The notes below the pieces were generated by a model. It was not told where the DNA came from. It worked only from the letters and a program-made list of their open reading frames with translations, and made no database searches. A program made the position numbers and the translations under genes. Shown here piece after piece: positions 53,339 to 64,000 of a stretch of 64,000 nucleotides of DNA (positions within the stretch are counted from its first letter, which is position 1; every line of letters begins with the position of its first letter). Source of the DNA: Moniliella sp. 'wahieum' (lineage: Eukaryota > Basidiomycota > Moniliellomycetes > Moniliellales > Moniliellaceae); contig RSEE01000001.1 in assembly GCA_003971905.1 (NCBI GenBank), positions 124,001 to 188,000 on the forward strand. The letters run 5' to 3'.

Positions 53339-56300
53339 GGTGGTGGGGGGGTCAAAAGTAAGCGAAGACTTGTGATGAGAGAAGAACGACGGCGGGGCCC
53401 GAAAGGGGTCGGGATTATATACCTACACGCCAGATGGCCTGGACATGAGCGGGAGGGCAGATGGCACACGACAGAGCTCAGTATGGACAGCTCGACATGT
53501 GACATGTGAAGCTTGAAGCGTCAAACCAGCACACGGTAAAGAAGGCGTGGCATGATGCATGACAAGGCAGATGATGTGCAGTGGGGTCAGATGGAGCGGT
53601 TGTGAACCTTGGGGCAACCCCTGCAAACTGAGGGTTGTGCGCCCGTTCAGAGAGATCCGCATTCTTCCAGCCGCCAGTAGCCTAGGACCAGGGGGTGTCG
53701 GCCTGAGGCCTGAGGATGTGCAGGTGGGGAGCTGGGGATGCCGAGTGCGCTGAGTTCATCAACAGCAGCCCAGGTCATGCCGTGGCATGGGAAATCGTAC
53801 CTGAGTCCGGCCTGAGGCCTGAGGCCTGGGCCTGAAGCTAGACCCGGACGTTGGCTGCCGCGGAGAGGGGCCAAAGTGGGATGGTCTGGGGATGGCAAGG
53901 GTGCGCTGTCAAGCGCTGGGGGCTGTACACTGGCTGGATGCCCATGTGATAGCGTGGTTTGAACGCAACATTGCTCGACTTTTGACTTTGAAAGTTGCAG
54001 TGCGGCGATAGTAAGACAAACCACCACTCCTTGGGTTCTTGGAATCCATGGCACTACCTTAGGCCTTAGGCCTTATAGTCAACCTAGTCACTGTCCATGC
54101 ACCCACGTCCGTAGCGATATTGATTGGATGTGTGTTGTGTACGTACGCTGAACCTTAACGTACTAACATTGATGCTTTGAAGCTTGAACCATGGACGCAC
54201 GGACCTTGTGGACCTTGGAGCTTTTTTGGACTTTGAAGAGTATAGGCTTTTGAAAAGGACGCTGAGCTGCTCTCTTGTAACGAAAGTGGCAGCGCAATCA
54301 TATCTGTTTGGTAAGTTTTGCAGGATACGCGGCGTGTGTCGGGGACTTTACGAAACGTCTTCTGATCAAAACGAGAGAATAGATAGTTGTTGTTCACAGA
54401 AAACGGATGCGGATGTTCAGAAGACTGAAGCGAACAAAGGAAGAAAATGGGCTAACTCAACGCGACTCGGGACTCATCACGTGTTGTCACAGTGGCCTAG
54501 TGGCCCCCCGTTGTAGTCGGACCTTTTTGGAAAGAGAAGGGAAACGCGGCAACCCAAAAACAATGCCATAACTCTTGCACGAAAAAATGTGTTGAGTATT
54601 ACGTTGAACGTTGAACGTGTTGAACGTTGAACGTTGAACGTGTTGAACGTTGATCGTTGAACGGAGGCGGTACCACAGATTCGTGAGGAGGATGTGACCG
54701 TCGTCCTGCGTATATACTTCAGTGGTTGGGAGATGATCGATGAGGTTGTCGCCGGCGGGCATATGATGTCGTGGCAAAATGTACGGGAAGGCGCGCGCAG
54801 CCCCACAACACCAAAAGCCCACACAGAGGCCACCAGAGGCGCCGCAAGACTATACCCCCCCCCCTGCAGGTCATCGCTGCCGACATCGTCAACAATAGGC
54901 CTACCGCATCTGGAGGGCACACGTGCGCTCTCAGATCTCATATCTCATCACGCATCACGGTGCAGGACATCCATTCGACAGCCCCATCGTGAAAGACTAT
55001 CATTATAGAGTGCAACAGGATGATGGTATAGTGCATTGCATTGCATATGAGCTACAGAGGCGGGAGAATATTCCTTCCTGGCTGCAAGGAATGAACCCGA
55101 AGGCTCCGGACTTGGACTATCGGCGCCACTACGCCAGCGTGGCATCACATCTATTGAGCCCAAGTGGCTGCTTGCGTGCGTAATCGCGACACTGATTGAG
55201 TGGGCCTTCTGGGGCACGACTGCCTCCAAGAGCGTACTATACACTTCAGGAATGACAAGTTCCGGGAGGACAAATGTGACCCCTAAGGCCTGACGGCGCA
55301 GAGAGGGCGATCCCTTACCCCACAGGAACACACGGCGCCGGCTGCCGATAACCACTTCGTACCTAAACGAGCCTTAACTGACTTGGACTTGACAGCGCCG
55401 CGGCACTGAGCAGGGCGTCCACCTCTACCGCCTCCACTACTCGGATCCTCTCCCCTGCTTACCCTCATACCGTATCCTTTCCACTGCCGCCTTCCACAGC
55501 TGCGCTCTTAGTAGACCACGCAATCATCGAGACCCTTCTTCACGTTTGTTAGGCGAGACGCAATCGAAGAGAATTCAATTGCCCTACTCGGTGATGAGCC
55601 CTTTACAGGGTATGCATTTTCCACTGTCCTGGTCAAAATGCGCCCGCCTCCAACGGCACTTGTTCACGTACAAACCCGCTATGGATAGCGTATGAGCGGC
55701 AGGATTCTGTCTCGCGATGGAGGCTGCACATATCGAAGAGACCAAGGCACCTTTATATCTTCACTAGAGTATTTGTCCCGTATTTTGACCTCCGAAGCCT
55801 GCACATGTATACTCCCTGTCTCTTCCAGGTATGGTAAAAGGCTTAGACGGGAATCGCCAACACCTTTGCCATTGCATTTCTCTTCTACACATCTCCAGAG
55901 GTTCTAACACCCAATAAATCATTGGGTTCCTACGGTCTCTCACTTCTAAATGGCGCGCTTGGGCTTTTAACGATCGACTAGGCTCCTAGACTGCCGCTTG
56001 AAGTGCATTATGGAGCCCCTGGAGTTAGATTATTGGATATTATGTAGGTCAGGATGAGATCGATAAGGTGCAACTTATATGTGAAACCTAGTCAGCCTCG
56101 ACTTTTTATTGCAGTGCATTATTTGGGAGGAAGGCGTCGATGATCTGACGACCGCGCCCAGGGTATAGACTACGGGATGTCGCCTTCAGTGCGTATAAGG
56201 CTCCCGACCACCGCCGCCACCTCTCTCTACCCTTTGCTACTCACGCCCAGCGAACCTCTCAGTAGTATATACCAACATCCGGGTGGATCTGCTGGCACAG

Positions 56301-56644
56301 TGTGGACAACCCACGGACATCCCGGCTGAAACGTAAAACATTCAACCCTGGAGTAACATGCAACAAGACACAGAAGACGCAATACGGTGCAAATCACGTG
56401 TCGCAAGCCTTCCGAGACTAGTTCCGCTCGCAGTAGCTTGCCGTAGCCTATTCCGCTCGGTTGCGATGGAGGGCGGCAGTGAAAACCGATCGACGTTGCG
56501 GCAGCCAACCGCCACTTCGCTCGCCTTCCTAGCCCGCCCCACCGCGTTTCCCCTCTTGGCTCTTGTCTACTGCTTGACTGTCGTGTTCTGTGCACACTGC
56601 ATTCTCCGTCCTCTGCGCGTACCTGTTTCCCTGCCCATCCCACA
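53339..56644. other. 3.3-kb gene desert
   Basis: ADH promoter, then AGGCCT/CCTGAGG words (53,695-53,830; 54,055-54,075), a TTGAACG array (54600-54663), AGATCT words near 54,930 and unremarkable sequence to 56,640. Short frames at 54923-55183 and 54948-55355 on opposite strands are open but unrecognised. Confidence 0.6.
54600..54663. repeat. TTGAACG / AACGTT tandem array
   Basis: Seven or more TTGAACG units, some separated by TG, giving repeated AACGTT palindromes; same word as at 14486-14510. Confidence 0.95.
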
Positions 56645-57823
56645 ATGGAAGACGACTTTGACCTGTATGGCGTGAGTGTGCCTTTCTCTCCTGCTGCAAC
56701 ACGCTCTCCTTCACCCCCCTCCCTTCTCCTGTCAGCGAGGCAGAAAGCAGTTCCGGCCTGTGACTGACATCATGTACCTTCTTGTCCCATAGGACGACCT
56801 CTACACTGCACCTGCCTCGGCAGCAGCCGCACAAGATGCGCCACCGGAGCCATCTTCGCCTCCTACCATTGTGCGCAAGCGCCCGCGGGAGAGCGAGTCC
56901 CCGGACGAAGCTGCAAGCCCAAACCCTCCTCCCCGTCGTGATTCCGGCGGGTACACGAACCCAGGCCCCCCCGCCCCCCGCCCACAGGCGAATCCGACAC
57001 TGGCTACTCGAATGACAACCGTTCCTGGCAGCAGCCGCACTACCCTGATCCGAACGTGAAAGACGCCTTGACAGTGAGCGAGTTCAACTGGGTACGCGCC
57101 CCTCCCTCCCATTTCTCTGTTTGTTACGAGGAAGATGAACTAACCTCCAACAGTGGACTACGGACGAGGACATTCGCCAAGCTGCCGCTGCAGCGGGTGT
57201 GTCCATCTCACTCCGAAACATTACCTTTTCGGAGCATAAGGTCAATGGCAAGTCCAAGGGTGCGGTGTACATTGTCACTGGCTCCGAACAGGATGCTTTG
57301 ACGTTAGCGCAGTGGTGGAGCCAGAATCCCTATCAGGATGCGGAGATGGAAGTGGAACTGCTTTCCTCGGCACGAGGGAATCCGTATGCGGTATTGCCCA
57401 AAGACTCCGGGCGACAGAGCGATGGACGCGGGCGCGGTCGCGGTCGAGGCGGGAGGGACTTCCAGTCCCACCAGCGTGGGGATCGGAACCAAGCAGGCCC
57501 GCCAATGGGATGAATATGCCGATGATGCCAATGATGGGCATGCCGGCCATGGGATGATGGGCCTTTCCATGCCCCCCGCGCCGATGCCCGCCCCGTCTTC
57601 TCTACCGCGCCCGCCGCGCATGGCCGGTCTCCCTGCTCGTCCCAACTTTGCTCCCGCCCCGCAGATGGACCGACGGAACACAGGGACAATTTCCGTCCCG
57701 ACTTTGGGTACCGTCCACGTGGAGGCCGGAGCCACGGCGCGTGGGATGATGGTCGCGCGACCAAAAGACCGCGTCAGGCAAACGAGTGAACGTCGAGCAG
57801 ACTTTGGCAATCCATACTGGTAG
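56645..57823 (+). CDS. CPSF6/CFIm68-like RRM protein
   Basis: RNA-binding protein resembling the large subunit of cleavage factor Im (pre-mRNA 3'-end processing). ATG at 56645 starts MEDDFDLYG; a 121-nt intron (56672-56792) leads to [15 protein letters not shown], an acidic Tyr-containing start like CPSF6. After a disordered Pro-rich stretch comes the RRM. Intron 57092-57153 (62 nt, GTACGC...CTAAC...CAACAG) joins SEFNW to WTTDEDIRQ, exactly as in the CPSF6 signature NLTWWTTDEDL. Then [17 protein letters not shown] (RNP1-like). The rest is Gly/Arg ([13 protein letters not shown]) and Met/Pro-rich ([15 protein letters not shown]), ending ADFGNPYW at 57823. Frame changes near 56,990, 57,330 and 57,510. 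Could be another RRM protein with this motif. Confidence 0.78.
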
Positions 57824-59391
57824 GGTATGGGTGTACAGCAGCATGCGTACTACGTAGTCTTTTGAGTTGGCAGACCATGGCCCATTCAACGATTATCGAT
57901 TATCGATTACGGGTAACGGAGAAAACATACACAACGGTGGTGGTAAGGTCCTGAGGAGTAGCTGGCTAGCCGAGGCAATATAGATTTTGTTGAGTCTCCC
58001 CCTAGCCCAGGAGCTGCGTCGCAGTCTGCGCTAGATCCACGACAGAGGACAACTTTGCGCTCTTGAGGATATCTCCGAAGCGCGAAGGTGCGTTTAGGTG
58101 CCCCGCAGTACATAGTATAACACGGGATATCAGTACTGTCAGAATGGAAGAGCAAAGGGGACGAGCGGAGGATAGCGGCATAGAAAAAAAACAAGATAGC
58201 TTAGTTTGAGCCAATCTGGCTCGACACATCGAGAGCATTCTGGCCCTTGTGCAAGCGAATGCCGGCCTTTTCTTCTTACCATCAGGGTAGATGAGGGGAG
58301 CGCAACTGTTTACAATAAAAACAAAATGGGCTTACGGGGAAGCGCCAGAGCCTTAGGGCGGTGGAAGGTCAGGTTGTGGCGCTCCTTCTTCTCATCCCCT
58401 GATTGTCTTTGATTGTCTTTGAGGGCCGCCTTCTTGGCAGCAATAGTAAGAGCCCCCGACTTCTTCTCAGCTGCCACACACACACGATCATTGGGTGGAA
58501 CAGTCGAGCGCAAGTCGGCCCGACGCAAAGCCAACCGTCGCAGCGTTCAATGCACACCGTGTGTGTGAGCATATGCCCCGACAACCACCCCCGGTGAAAA
58601 ACCTGGAGTCCTGATGGTCCTCGAGGGCAATGCAGTCGCGCTAGTAGTGGTGGTGATGGTGGTCAATGCTGCGCCTACTAGTACAGGGTGACATCAGCCA
58701 GCCAGTCGCCATTAGGGGCTAGGCGGAACTAGGGAAACACGGGAGCGAGAAAACCACGGAACTCCTAGGCTTGGGAGGGGGGCTGAAAGGGGACCTTTGC
58801 CCACTGGAGCCACCCACACGGTGGCTCAACACACTAGTTGGCCTCTCAGATGAGAATGAATGAGGATAAGCGATAATCGATAATAGGAGTTCAAACTCGC
58901 GGTTGGCTGATTGGGCCGATAGTACTGTTGCTGGCATGTTGGTCGCTTCATTTCGACCTGCTCCCCCGGCTTCACCGTCAGCGAGACCGATACCGGGGTG
59001 GACCAGCAGGCCTACGATATGCACGTATGCTGCCGGTTAGAGGCTGCGCCCAGACTCGGGGGCTCAATGGATGACGTCATGTGTGGTGGCTTATTGCCGC
59101 AGCGGTTGACTAGTGACTCCACGTATGCAACATTGAACGTTGACGCGTGACGCAGAACGCGTGTTGCGTCGCAGCACTATCCGCAGCTCGCAGCCCACAG
59201 ACCCTCCGACCTCCGCTTCGCTCTCCCTCGACCATCCATGGCATTCTGCTTCCCTATATCTGAAACGCCGCTGGCCTGAGATCGGAAAACCTCATCTTCC
59301 GCGCCATCCGTGCTGACATTCACATCAATGATCTGCCCTTTAGCAGCAGCAAAACCAAGGACGCCCTCGCGCCGATCGCCAGCCTACTCGG
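57824..59391. other. intergenic, 1.6 kb
   Basis: ATCGATTATCGATTA words near 57,893-57,910, a CA run at 58,478-58,486, the second member of repeat C (58605-58835), and AACGTTGA/ACGCGTGACGC words near 59,130-59,165. No gene supported. Confidence 0.6.
58605..58835 (+). repeat. dispersed repeat C, copy 2
   Basis: Same orientation and word order as 46985-47235, ending GAGCCACCCACACGGTGGCT then CAACACACTAG. Lies 11.6 kb from copy 1. Confidence 0.75.
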
Positions 59392-60308
59392 ATGACGATG
59401 ACTCGGTATGGTCTCTGGGGCTCACGGAAGCGGAGGGGGAGGAGAAGAAACCCACCCTACGTATCCCGCTTTGACCTGGGCATGGCCCATTACGGTCTCT
59501 TCCCTCAGTATGCTACCCACGACCAGCCTATTCTCCTTCGCCTCAAGCGGTCCTCCATTCTGTCCAGCCGAACCGATGTTTCCATTGTGCGCGGGCCCGT
59601 ACGTTCCGTTCCCCTTTACTCCCCCTACCCCCCCCAAACTTGCGCTGACTTTTTCTCTGCACTGTGTGATAGGGCGCCGGTTCGCCCCTCTCTTCCTACA
59701 CTGGCACTCCGATCCTGGGGGATCCCAAGGCCATGATGCGAAGGAACCAGGAGATTGTCTTGTCAGACTCCCAGGGCCCCTTGATGAGTCTACACCACGT
59801 TATGTACTCGTTCCAAGGCTGGGTAGCTGTCCGTCCTGGGACATTTAAGAAAGAAGTTCATCTTGCTAATTTGGGTGCCCTCACCGAATCCGATACGTTT
59901 CCGCCTGACGAATTGTTCCATGTACTCAAGCGCTCCGCAGTGCGATCGCGCTCTGCATTCGTGATCCCCACCAACTTGGATGGGGGGGCGGTGCAGTGCG
60001 AGATTCGGACCCGGCGACTTGCAGTGGCTCAGATCAAAGTCAAAGATCCACAGGGGGGGAAGGCGCCCCTTGTGTTAATCAAGGAGCGCAGTGGAATCAA
60101 GACAGATGCAGTGATCGAAGGTTCGTCTTTGCCCCTCTATACGATCATGCATGTGTTCACTACAGGCGCTAACTTAACCTCTCGGTGTTCGTTCTCACAT
60201 GGGCATGTGTATGGTCCAGTCGCACCTCACTTTGACCTTGCCTTGGCTGTAGCGTTGGCCATTATTTGTACTCAGCAAACGCTTGAGGTGGCAGCGGTTA
60301 CTGTCTAA
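59392..60308 (+). CDS. tubby C-terminal/LOR-like protein
   Basis: Function unknown; tubby-like/LURP-one-related folds are small beta barrels often linked to membranes. From ATG 59392 the first exon reads RFDLGMAHYGLFPQYATHDQ then PILLRLKRSSILSS. A 74-nt intron at 59599-59672 (GTACGT...CTGAC...GATAG) joins IVRGP to GAGSPLSSYTGTPILGDPKA. Then come alternating strands (SLHHVMYSFQGWVAVRPGTF, CEIRTRRLAVAQIKVKD, APLVLIKERSGIKTDAVIEG). The end, APHFDLALAVALAIICTQQ, matches the buried C-terminal helix of the LOR family. Stop at 60308. The frame is intact after splicing, unusual in this window. A downstream ATG at 59479 could also be the start. Fold assignment is by pattern only. Confidence 0.55.
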
Positions 60309-60387
60309 TCTGCTTTTTCTATCGTTCGTTTGGACATGAATTCCAACTGTGTTGACTCGAAACTAAATTTGTCCGCAAAGCCAAGCT

Positions 60388-60488
60388 GCTTCGTTGGCGC
60401 AGTTGGCTAGCGCGCAGGTCTCATACGCCTGTATGAGTGGATCTTCCACGTCATCCTGAGGTCGCCAGTTCGAGCCTGGCACGAAGCA
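60388..60488 (+). tRNA. tRNA-Met (elongator, anticodon CAU) with intron
   Basis: Acceptor GCTTCGT/ACGAAGC (7 bp) and A73. D stem GCGC/GCGC around AGTTGGCTA. Anticodon stem CAGGT with loop CTCATA (anticodon CAT), then an intron of about 27 nt (60426-60452). T arm GCCAG-TTCGAGC-CTGGC is perfect. Confidence 0.93.
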
Positions 60489-60735
60489 CACCTTTTTGAC
60501 ATCCTTTTTGCCATTCTAGCGCAGCACGCCCACGGCTTGTCCATAAGGGGTAAGGCCGGTAACCAATAACCCCTTGAGCGGGAACCTTGAACGTCCTACA
60601 GGCGCTACAGACTTCCTAGAAAACCCACTCTTCACCTTGCCCCTCCACCTGGCTTCAGAACCACAAGTACCAGGATCAGGCCCGGCTTGGCTGATAAACG
60701 TTAAACATGCATCGACGGAATAGATCCTTCAGAAA
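60489..60735. other. intergenic tail region between tRNA-Met and the helical protein gene
   Basis: Starts with a T run (60493-60497) typical of a Pol III terminator after the tRNA. Then GGTAAGGCCGGTAACC words. No gene. Confidence 0.5.
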
Positions 60736-62551
60736 TCACATCTCTAACGTGCCTAGCTGGGCGGCAATCTGCGTATCTTCCTCGCCAGGCACCTGGTGAG
60801 CTCTTGGTTCGGTACGTCGCAGTTGCTCGAACCAAGTCGCAGCCTCGGGTGGACCTACTCGTACCAAGGAAGTAAGCAAGTCGACACCGCCGCTCGGCTG
60901 GGAACGAACCAGCTGCACAGCCAAGTCCCATGTCGCCGTAGGATCCTGACTCATCCACTCTTGTAGGAGCGGCCCTGCTCCGTCTTCGAGGTAACGGAGA
61001 AGAGGGAGGACATCGGGAAAGAGAGCGCGGCAACGGGGAGGACAATCGACGGCGGGGGAGACGTGGCAAGGCACCAGGAAACCCATTGCATCCCTTCGTC
61101 TGACGAGGCTGGCAGCCTCTCCACCATGCTCTGCAGCAGCTTCCCGCCGGTCTGGGAGGACCAGGTACGCGGCGGGGGCAGATCCACTTCGACCTCGTGG
61201 GCAAGGAGGTGTACGAGTAGGGGAAACGCGTCGGGCGAGGAAACTTGAATAGAAGCCCAGAGGGAAATATGGAGGGTGCGCAGCATTTCGCCCATCTCCT
61301 CCCATGGGGGGGAAGGTGGGGGACGGGAGGGGGACCCTCACCAGGGGGATGGATACCATTGGCGGTGCCATTAGGAGTGTTCTTCGCCAAACCGTTCGGC
61401 GCTTGGTGAGAAATGGTGTCTATTGAAGTAGTGTGCGATAGCGGGCTGATTCTTGCATCATTTTCTGATTCGAGAGATTGGGCAGGATTAGGCGAGTGGA
61501 GGGGCGGGAAAAGCGGTACGAGCTTAGCCATCACGGAGAGACAGAGTGCTTCCACCCCCCCTGCGTCCTTGGAATGCACCTGGTATCCAGCCCAAGAGTG
61601 GAGGACGGTGCACAGCTCTGCCACAGGGTGACATAGAGCACAGAGGGGTGGGCAGCCACTGCTTTGGGTAAGACGCGTAGCAGTTCATCCGTAATTTGTA
61701 AGGCTGTTTCGACTCGAGCCGGGGTATGACTGGACAGGGACCAAGAGTCAGCGGACACAGTATGAGGGAATGGTGGGAGGGAGGAGGTACGTACTAAGGA
61801 CCAACAGGCTGAGAAGGGCGATCAGCTCCTTCACTGGGTCCCACTGAGCCTGAGAAAGGTTGGTGGTTGGTGTATCCAGTCGTTCGAGGACTTCCATACG
61901 TTCGAGCAATGCGACAAAGACTTCTCGGGGAGCAGCGCGGCGAGATAAAATGCTCAAGATTTGCATGCCATCGGGAACGAGCGATTCTACGCCCAAGCAG
62001 GGTGTGAGCGCAGCAAATATGGTAAAGGTCTGCTCCAACATTGGCGGGGGTATCTCTTCCTGCATCTCCCATAGGAAAGGGACGAGGCCAGGTGAGCTAC
62101 GCCCTCCCTCGTTCTCCCCACGAAGAACATGATTCAGGTCCTGCACCGCGTGCCGCACCCCCCGCTCCCATGGCTCCCGCTCCCTCGTCCGCCCCCTCTC
62201 TCCTCTTACAGAATCCGAAACGAGCGATGTGTGGCGGCTAGCGTGTCTCCGCCCACGTTCCTCCGACACAGTAGAGCTCGGTGCCAACGATGGGCGGCGG
62301 GGGGATGGGGACGTCGTCCTCTTTCCTTTCTCTTCTTCCTCGGCAGTCTGCGTGCCCCCGAGGCTCAGGGCATGAGCCACCGCCTCGAGCGGACGGCTGT
62401 CGGTAAGGAAAATCTGGACTCGTTTCCGTAGTGGGCGGGTGAGGGTGCTGCCTCGATCGGATATTTGGCTTCCTCCTGGACGGGAAACAGTGCGGACCGA
62501 GGAGTGGGGCGGGCGCGGGGGAGCGCCTGTACGCGAGGGCCGGACGACCAT
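60736..62551 (-). CDS. unrecognised helical (HEAT-like) protein
   Basis: No family named. ATG at 62551 starts MVVRPSRTGAPPRPP. After a basic Ser-rich region the sequence becomes amphipathic helices: VRHAVQDLNHVLRGENEG, MLEQTFTIFAALTPCLGVES, MQILSILSRRAAPREVFVAL, WDPVKELIALLSLLVLST. A GTACGT donor at about 61,793 suggests an intron there. Then ETALQITDELLRVLPKAVAA, LCLSVMAKLVPLFPPLHS, EMLRTLHISLWASIQVSS and WDLAVQLVRSQPSGGVDLL, ending QIAAQLGTLEM at 60736. The helix-pair pattern recalls HEAT/ARM proteins. Frame changes near 61,300, 61,060 and 61,600. Its start lies only about 22 bases after the kinase gene's apparent stop on the same strand, so the two could be one gene. Confidence 0.5.
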
Positions 62552-62573
62552 GTAAAACCTCAAGCAGGGAATC

Positions 62574-63977
62574 TTACCTTCTCGTCCAGAAGGGCCTGGA
62601 CTGGACGGGGGGTACTTCCCCCGTTACAGGGGTAGAGGAGGATCGTTTTTCCTTTCTTCCTAGTGCGGACATGAGTGATTGCACAAAGGAGAGAGTCCCG
62701 GCGTTTGGGGTGGGGGGAACCTCCCAAACACATTCGAGTACCCACTCCTCATCCACCTGCCACGCATGGTATAGGATCCCAAAGCATCGCAGCGCATACT
62801 TGATAAAGCTCATCACTTTTTCCCCTGGTTCTTGTGAGGGGTTGAGCAGAGTGAGGAGGACGGACCCTTCGGAGACTAGAGATGGCTGAGCCGACAAGGT
62901 TGGCTGCTGAACGCGGGAAGGTGAAGGGGAGGTGACCGCTCTCGAATGGGAGTGAACGTGAGACACGTGCTTGCCCTGTCTTGTCCACCAGAAGCGGAAG
63001 ATTGATCCGGTGGGTGGGTGGGGTAGGCACAAAGGTGGAAGACTTGAATTCTTTGACGCCCCTCTCCGGCGGAGGGGGAGTCGCCCGCCAACAGCTCGAA
63101 ATTGCGCATCCTTTGTATCGCATCCATGTCCAGTAGCATTCCTGTCCGTCTTCTCAACTCGGGGTCAGGCACAAGCGCAACAGCTCGCTGAGCGCGGATC
63201 GCCATGTTGCGCAACGAGCTGGGATGTACCCAACGGGTAGCGTACGCCGGTCAAGACTCGCAGCATGGTCACCCCCACGGTCCAGGCATCAACCTCGGGA
63301 CCCCAGTAGGTCGCTGCTCCCAAGGGAGGAGAGCGCGTGCACAATCTCAGGACAATGAAAGGCAGGGCTGCCGCAGCATGTGCTGAGCTTGGCTTGGGAT
63401 TTGGAGTAGTGGGTGGCCAATCCAAAGTCGAGGAGCTTGAGTTGTAGAGTAGTTGGGTGGACAAGAATGTTCTCAGGTTTAATGTCCCGGTGGCAGATTT
63501 GCAAGGGGCGATGGATGGCGTCGACAGCGAAGGAGCTGAGGGGGGAAAACACTTTGCTCCCCACATCGGCGGGCAGCAAGGGAAGGCCAGGAGGGGGACG
63601 GTGCTTTTCATCAGGAGCAGCTTCTCGAGTGTCACGTAACCGCCCAGGTACTCTTCGATGAGGTAGAAGTGTCCCGGGGTCCGAATCGTTTCGTATACAG
63701 CCACCAGGTTGGGGTGAGGCGGCAGTTCGGCGAGCAACGTAGGCTCCCGCAGCAACCGCGTGGCGATCAGGATGTGAGGGGGAAGAGCGGCGTGTGCTTG
63801 AGAGCATAGAGTCTGCCCTGCTTGGCGGCAAGGAAAACGGTGCTGAACTTGCCGCGGCCCAGGATTTTGGGCAACAGGGTATAATCCCCAATGCCGGTAG
63901 CAAGCAGCCGATCCGCGCTCGCACCTCGGCACCTCGGAAGGAGGAGCAGCCTCGATGCGGGCAACAGGGGAGCACAT
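62574..63977 (-). CDS. serine/threonine protein kinase (near right edge)
   Basis: Eukaryotic protein kinase; target unknown. ATG at 63977 (MCSPVARIEAAPPSEVPR). The P-loop LGRGKFSTVFLAAKQG and VAIK lysine in LYALKHTPL lie at about 63,870-63,800. Then HPNLVAVYETIRTPGHFYLI, the catalytic loop ICHRDIKPENIL, LLDFGLATHY, CCGSPAFHCPEI (CPE in place of APE) and VDAWTVGVTMLRVLTG (DxWxxGV). All catalytic residues (Lys, Glu, HRD, DFG) can be seen. The C-terminal region contains VMSFIKYALRCFGILYHAWQ, a conserved-looking block outside the kinase fold, and ends near 62574, where GAGAAG|GTAAGA could instead be an intron donor into the next coding stretch. Several frame changes (about 63,790, 63,590, 63,360, 63,190, 63,030). 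The true start could lie beyond the window. Confidence 0.88.
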
Positions 63978-64000
63978 CAGCGGCGCCCCACTCCTCGGGC

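Noticed and set aside
54923-55355. Opposing open frames on both strands
   Set aside because: Neither has a recognisable family, conserved motif or intron; overlapping opposite frames are expected in GC-rich DNA.
1-64000. CRISPR arrays, biosynthetic clusters, toxin or defence operons
   Set aside because: The spaced repeats are short palindromic words without uniform spacers, and the genes are unrelated housekeeping functions on both strands.

Overview
This window is nuclear DNA of a fungus, most likely a basidiomycete. The genes are ordinary eukaryotic and fungal housekeeping genes (RAD50, GRR1, CCT4, RPS1, TUB1, COG6, GPI1, TRK) with small spliceosomal introns of about 55-75 nt. Those introns have GTRNGT donors, CTAAC or CTGAC branch points and YAG acceptors. 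All three tRNA genes carry introns. No bacterial operon signals, CRISPR arrays or rRNA genes are visible. The placement within fungi is inference.

Layout. 0-12.5 kb: RAD50 5' part (-), a short-chain dehydrogenase (+), a doubtful tubby-like gene (+), GRR1 F-box/LRR protein (-) and an MFS transporter (-). 12.5-18.7 kb: a gene desert holding short repeats and a fossil Ty3-like retroelement end. 18.7-30 kb: a dense block with a TMEM41-like VTT protein (+), GPI1 (+), CCT4 (+), RPS1 (-), COG6 (-) and alpha-tubulin (-). 32.3-36.5 kb: a large TRK potassium transporter (+). 36.5-39.9 kb: repeat-rich desert. 39.9-41.1 kb: a bZIP factor (-). 41-50 kb: a second desert with an unrecognised multi-exon gene (-), structured repeats and tRNA-Ile. 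50-53.4 kb: a secreted thioredoxin-fold protein (-), tRNA-Gly and a zinc alcohol dehydrogenase (-). 53.4-56.6 kb: repeats. 56.6-64 kb: a CPSF6-like RRM protein (+), a tubby/LOR-like protein (+), tRNA-Met, a helical protein (-) and a Ser/Thr kinase (-) at the edge.

Two features matter for any reader. First, nearly every conserved gene is interrupted by apparent one-base frameshifts. Where the family sequence lets me judge, these are almost always a base MISSING from a homopolymer run. This points to uncorrected long-read error rather than pseudogenes, so CDS spans below are gene extents, not clean open frames. Second, the deserts are built from tandemly reused six-base palindromes (AAGCTT, AACGTT, ATCGAT, AGATCT, ACGCGT, GGTGACC/ACCGGT, AGGCCT) plus a few dispersed repeat families. 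One of these families contains a hairpin with a compensatory base-pair change.

I found no convincing new multi-gene system. The most unusual items are the structured hairpin repeat, the palindromic-word deserts, an exon-plus-intron tandem duplication near 43.8 kb, and a kinase gene that nearly abuts a helical protein gene.
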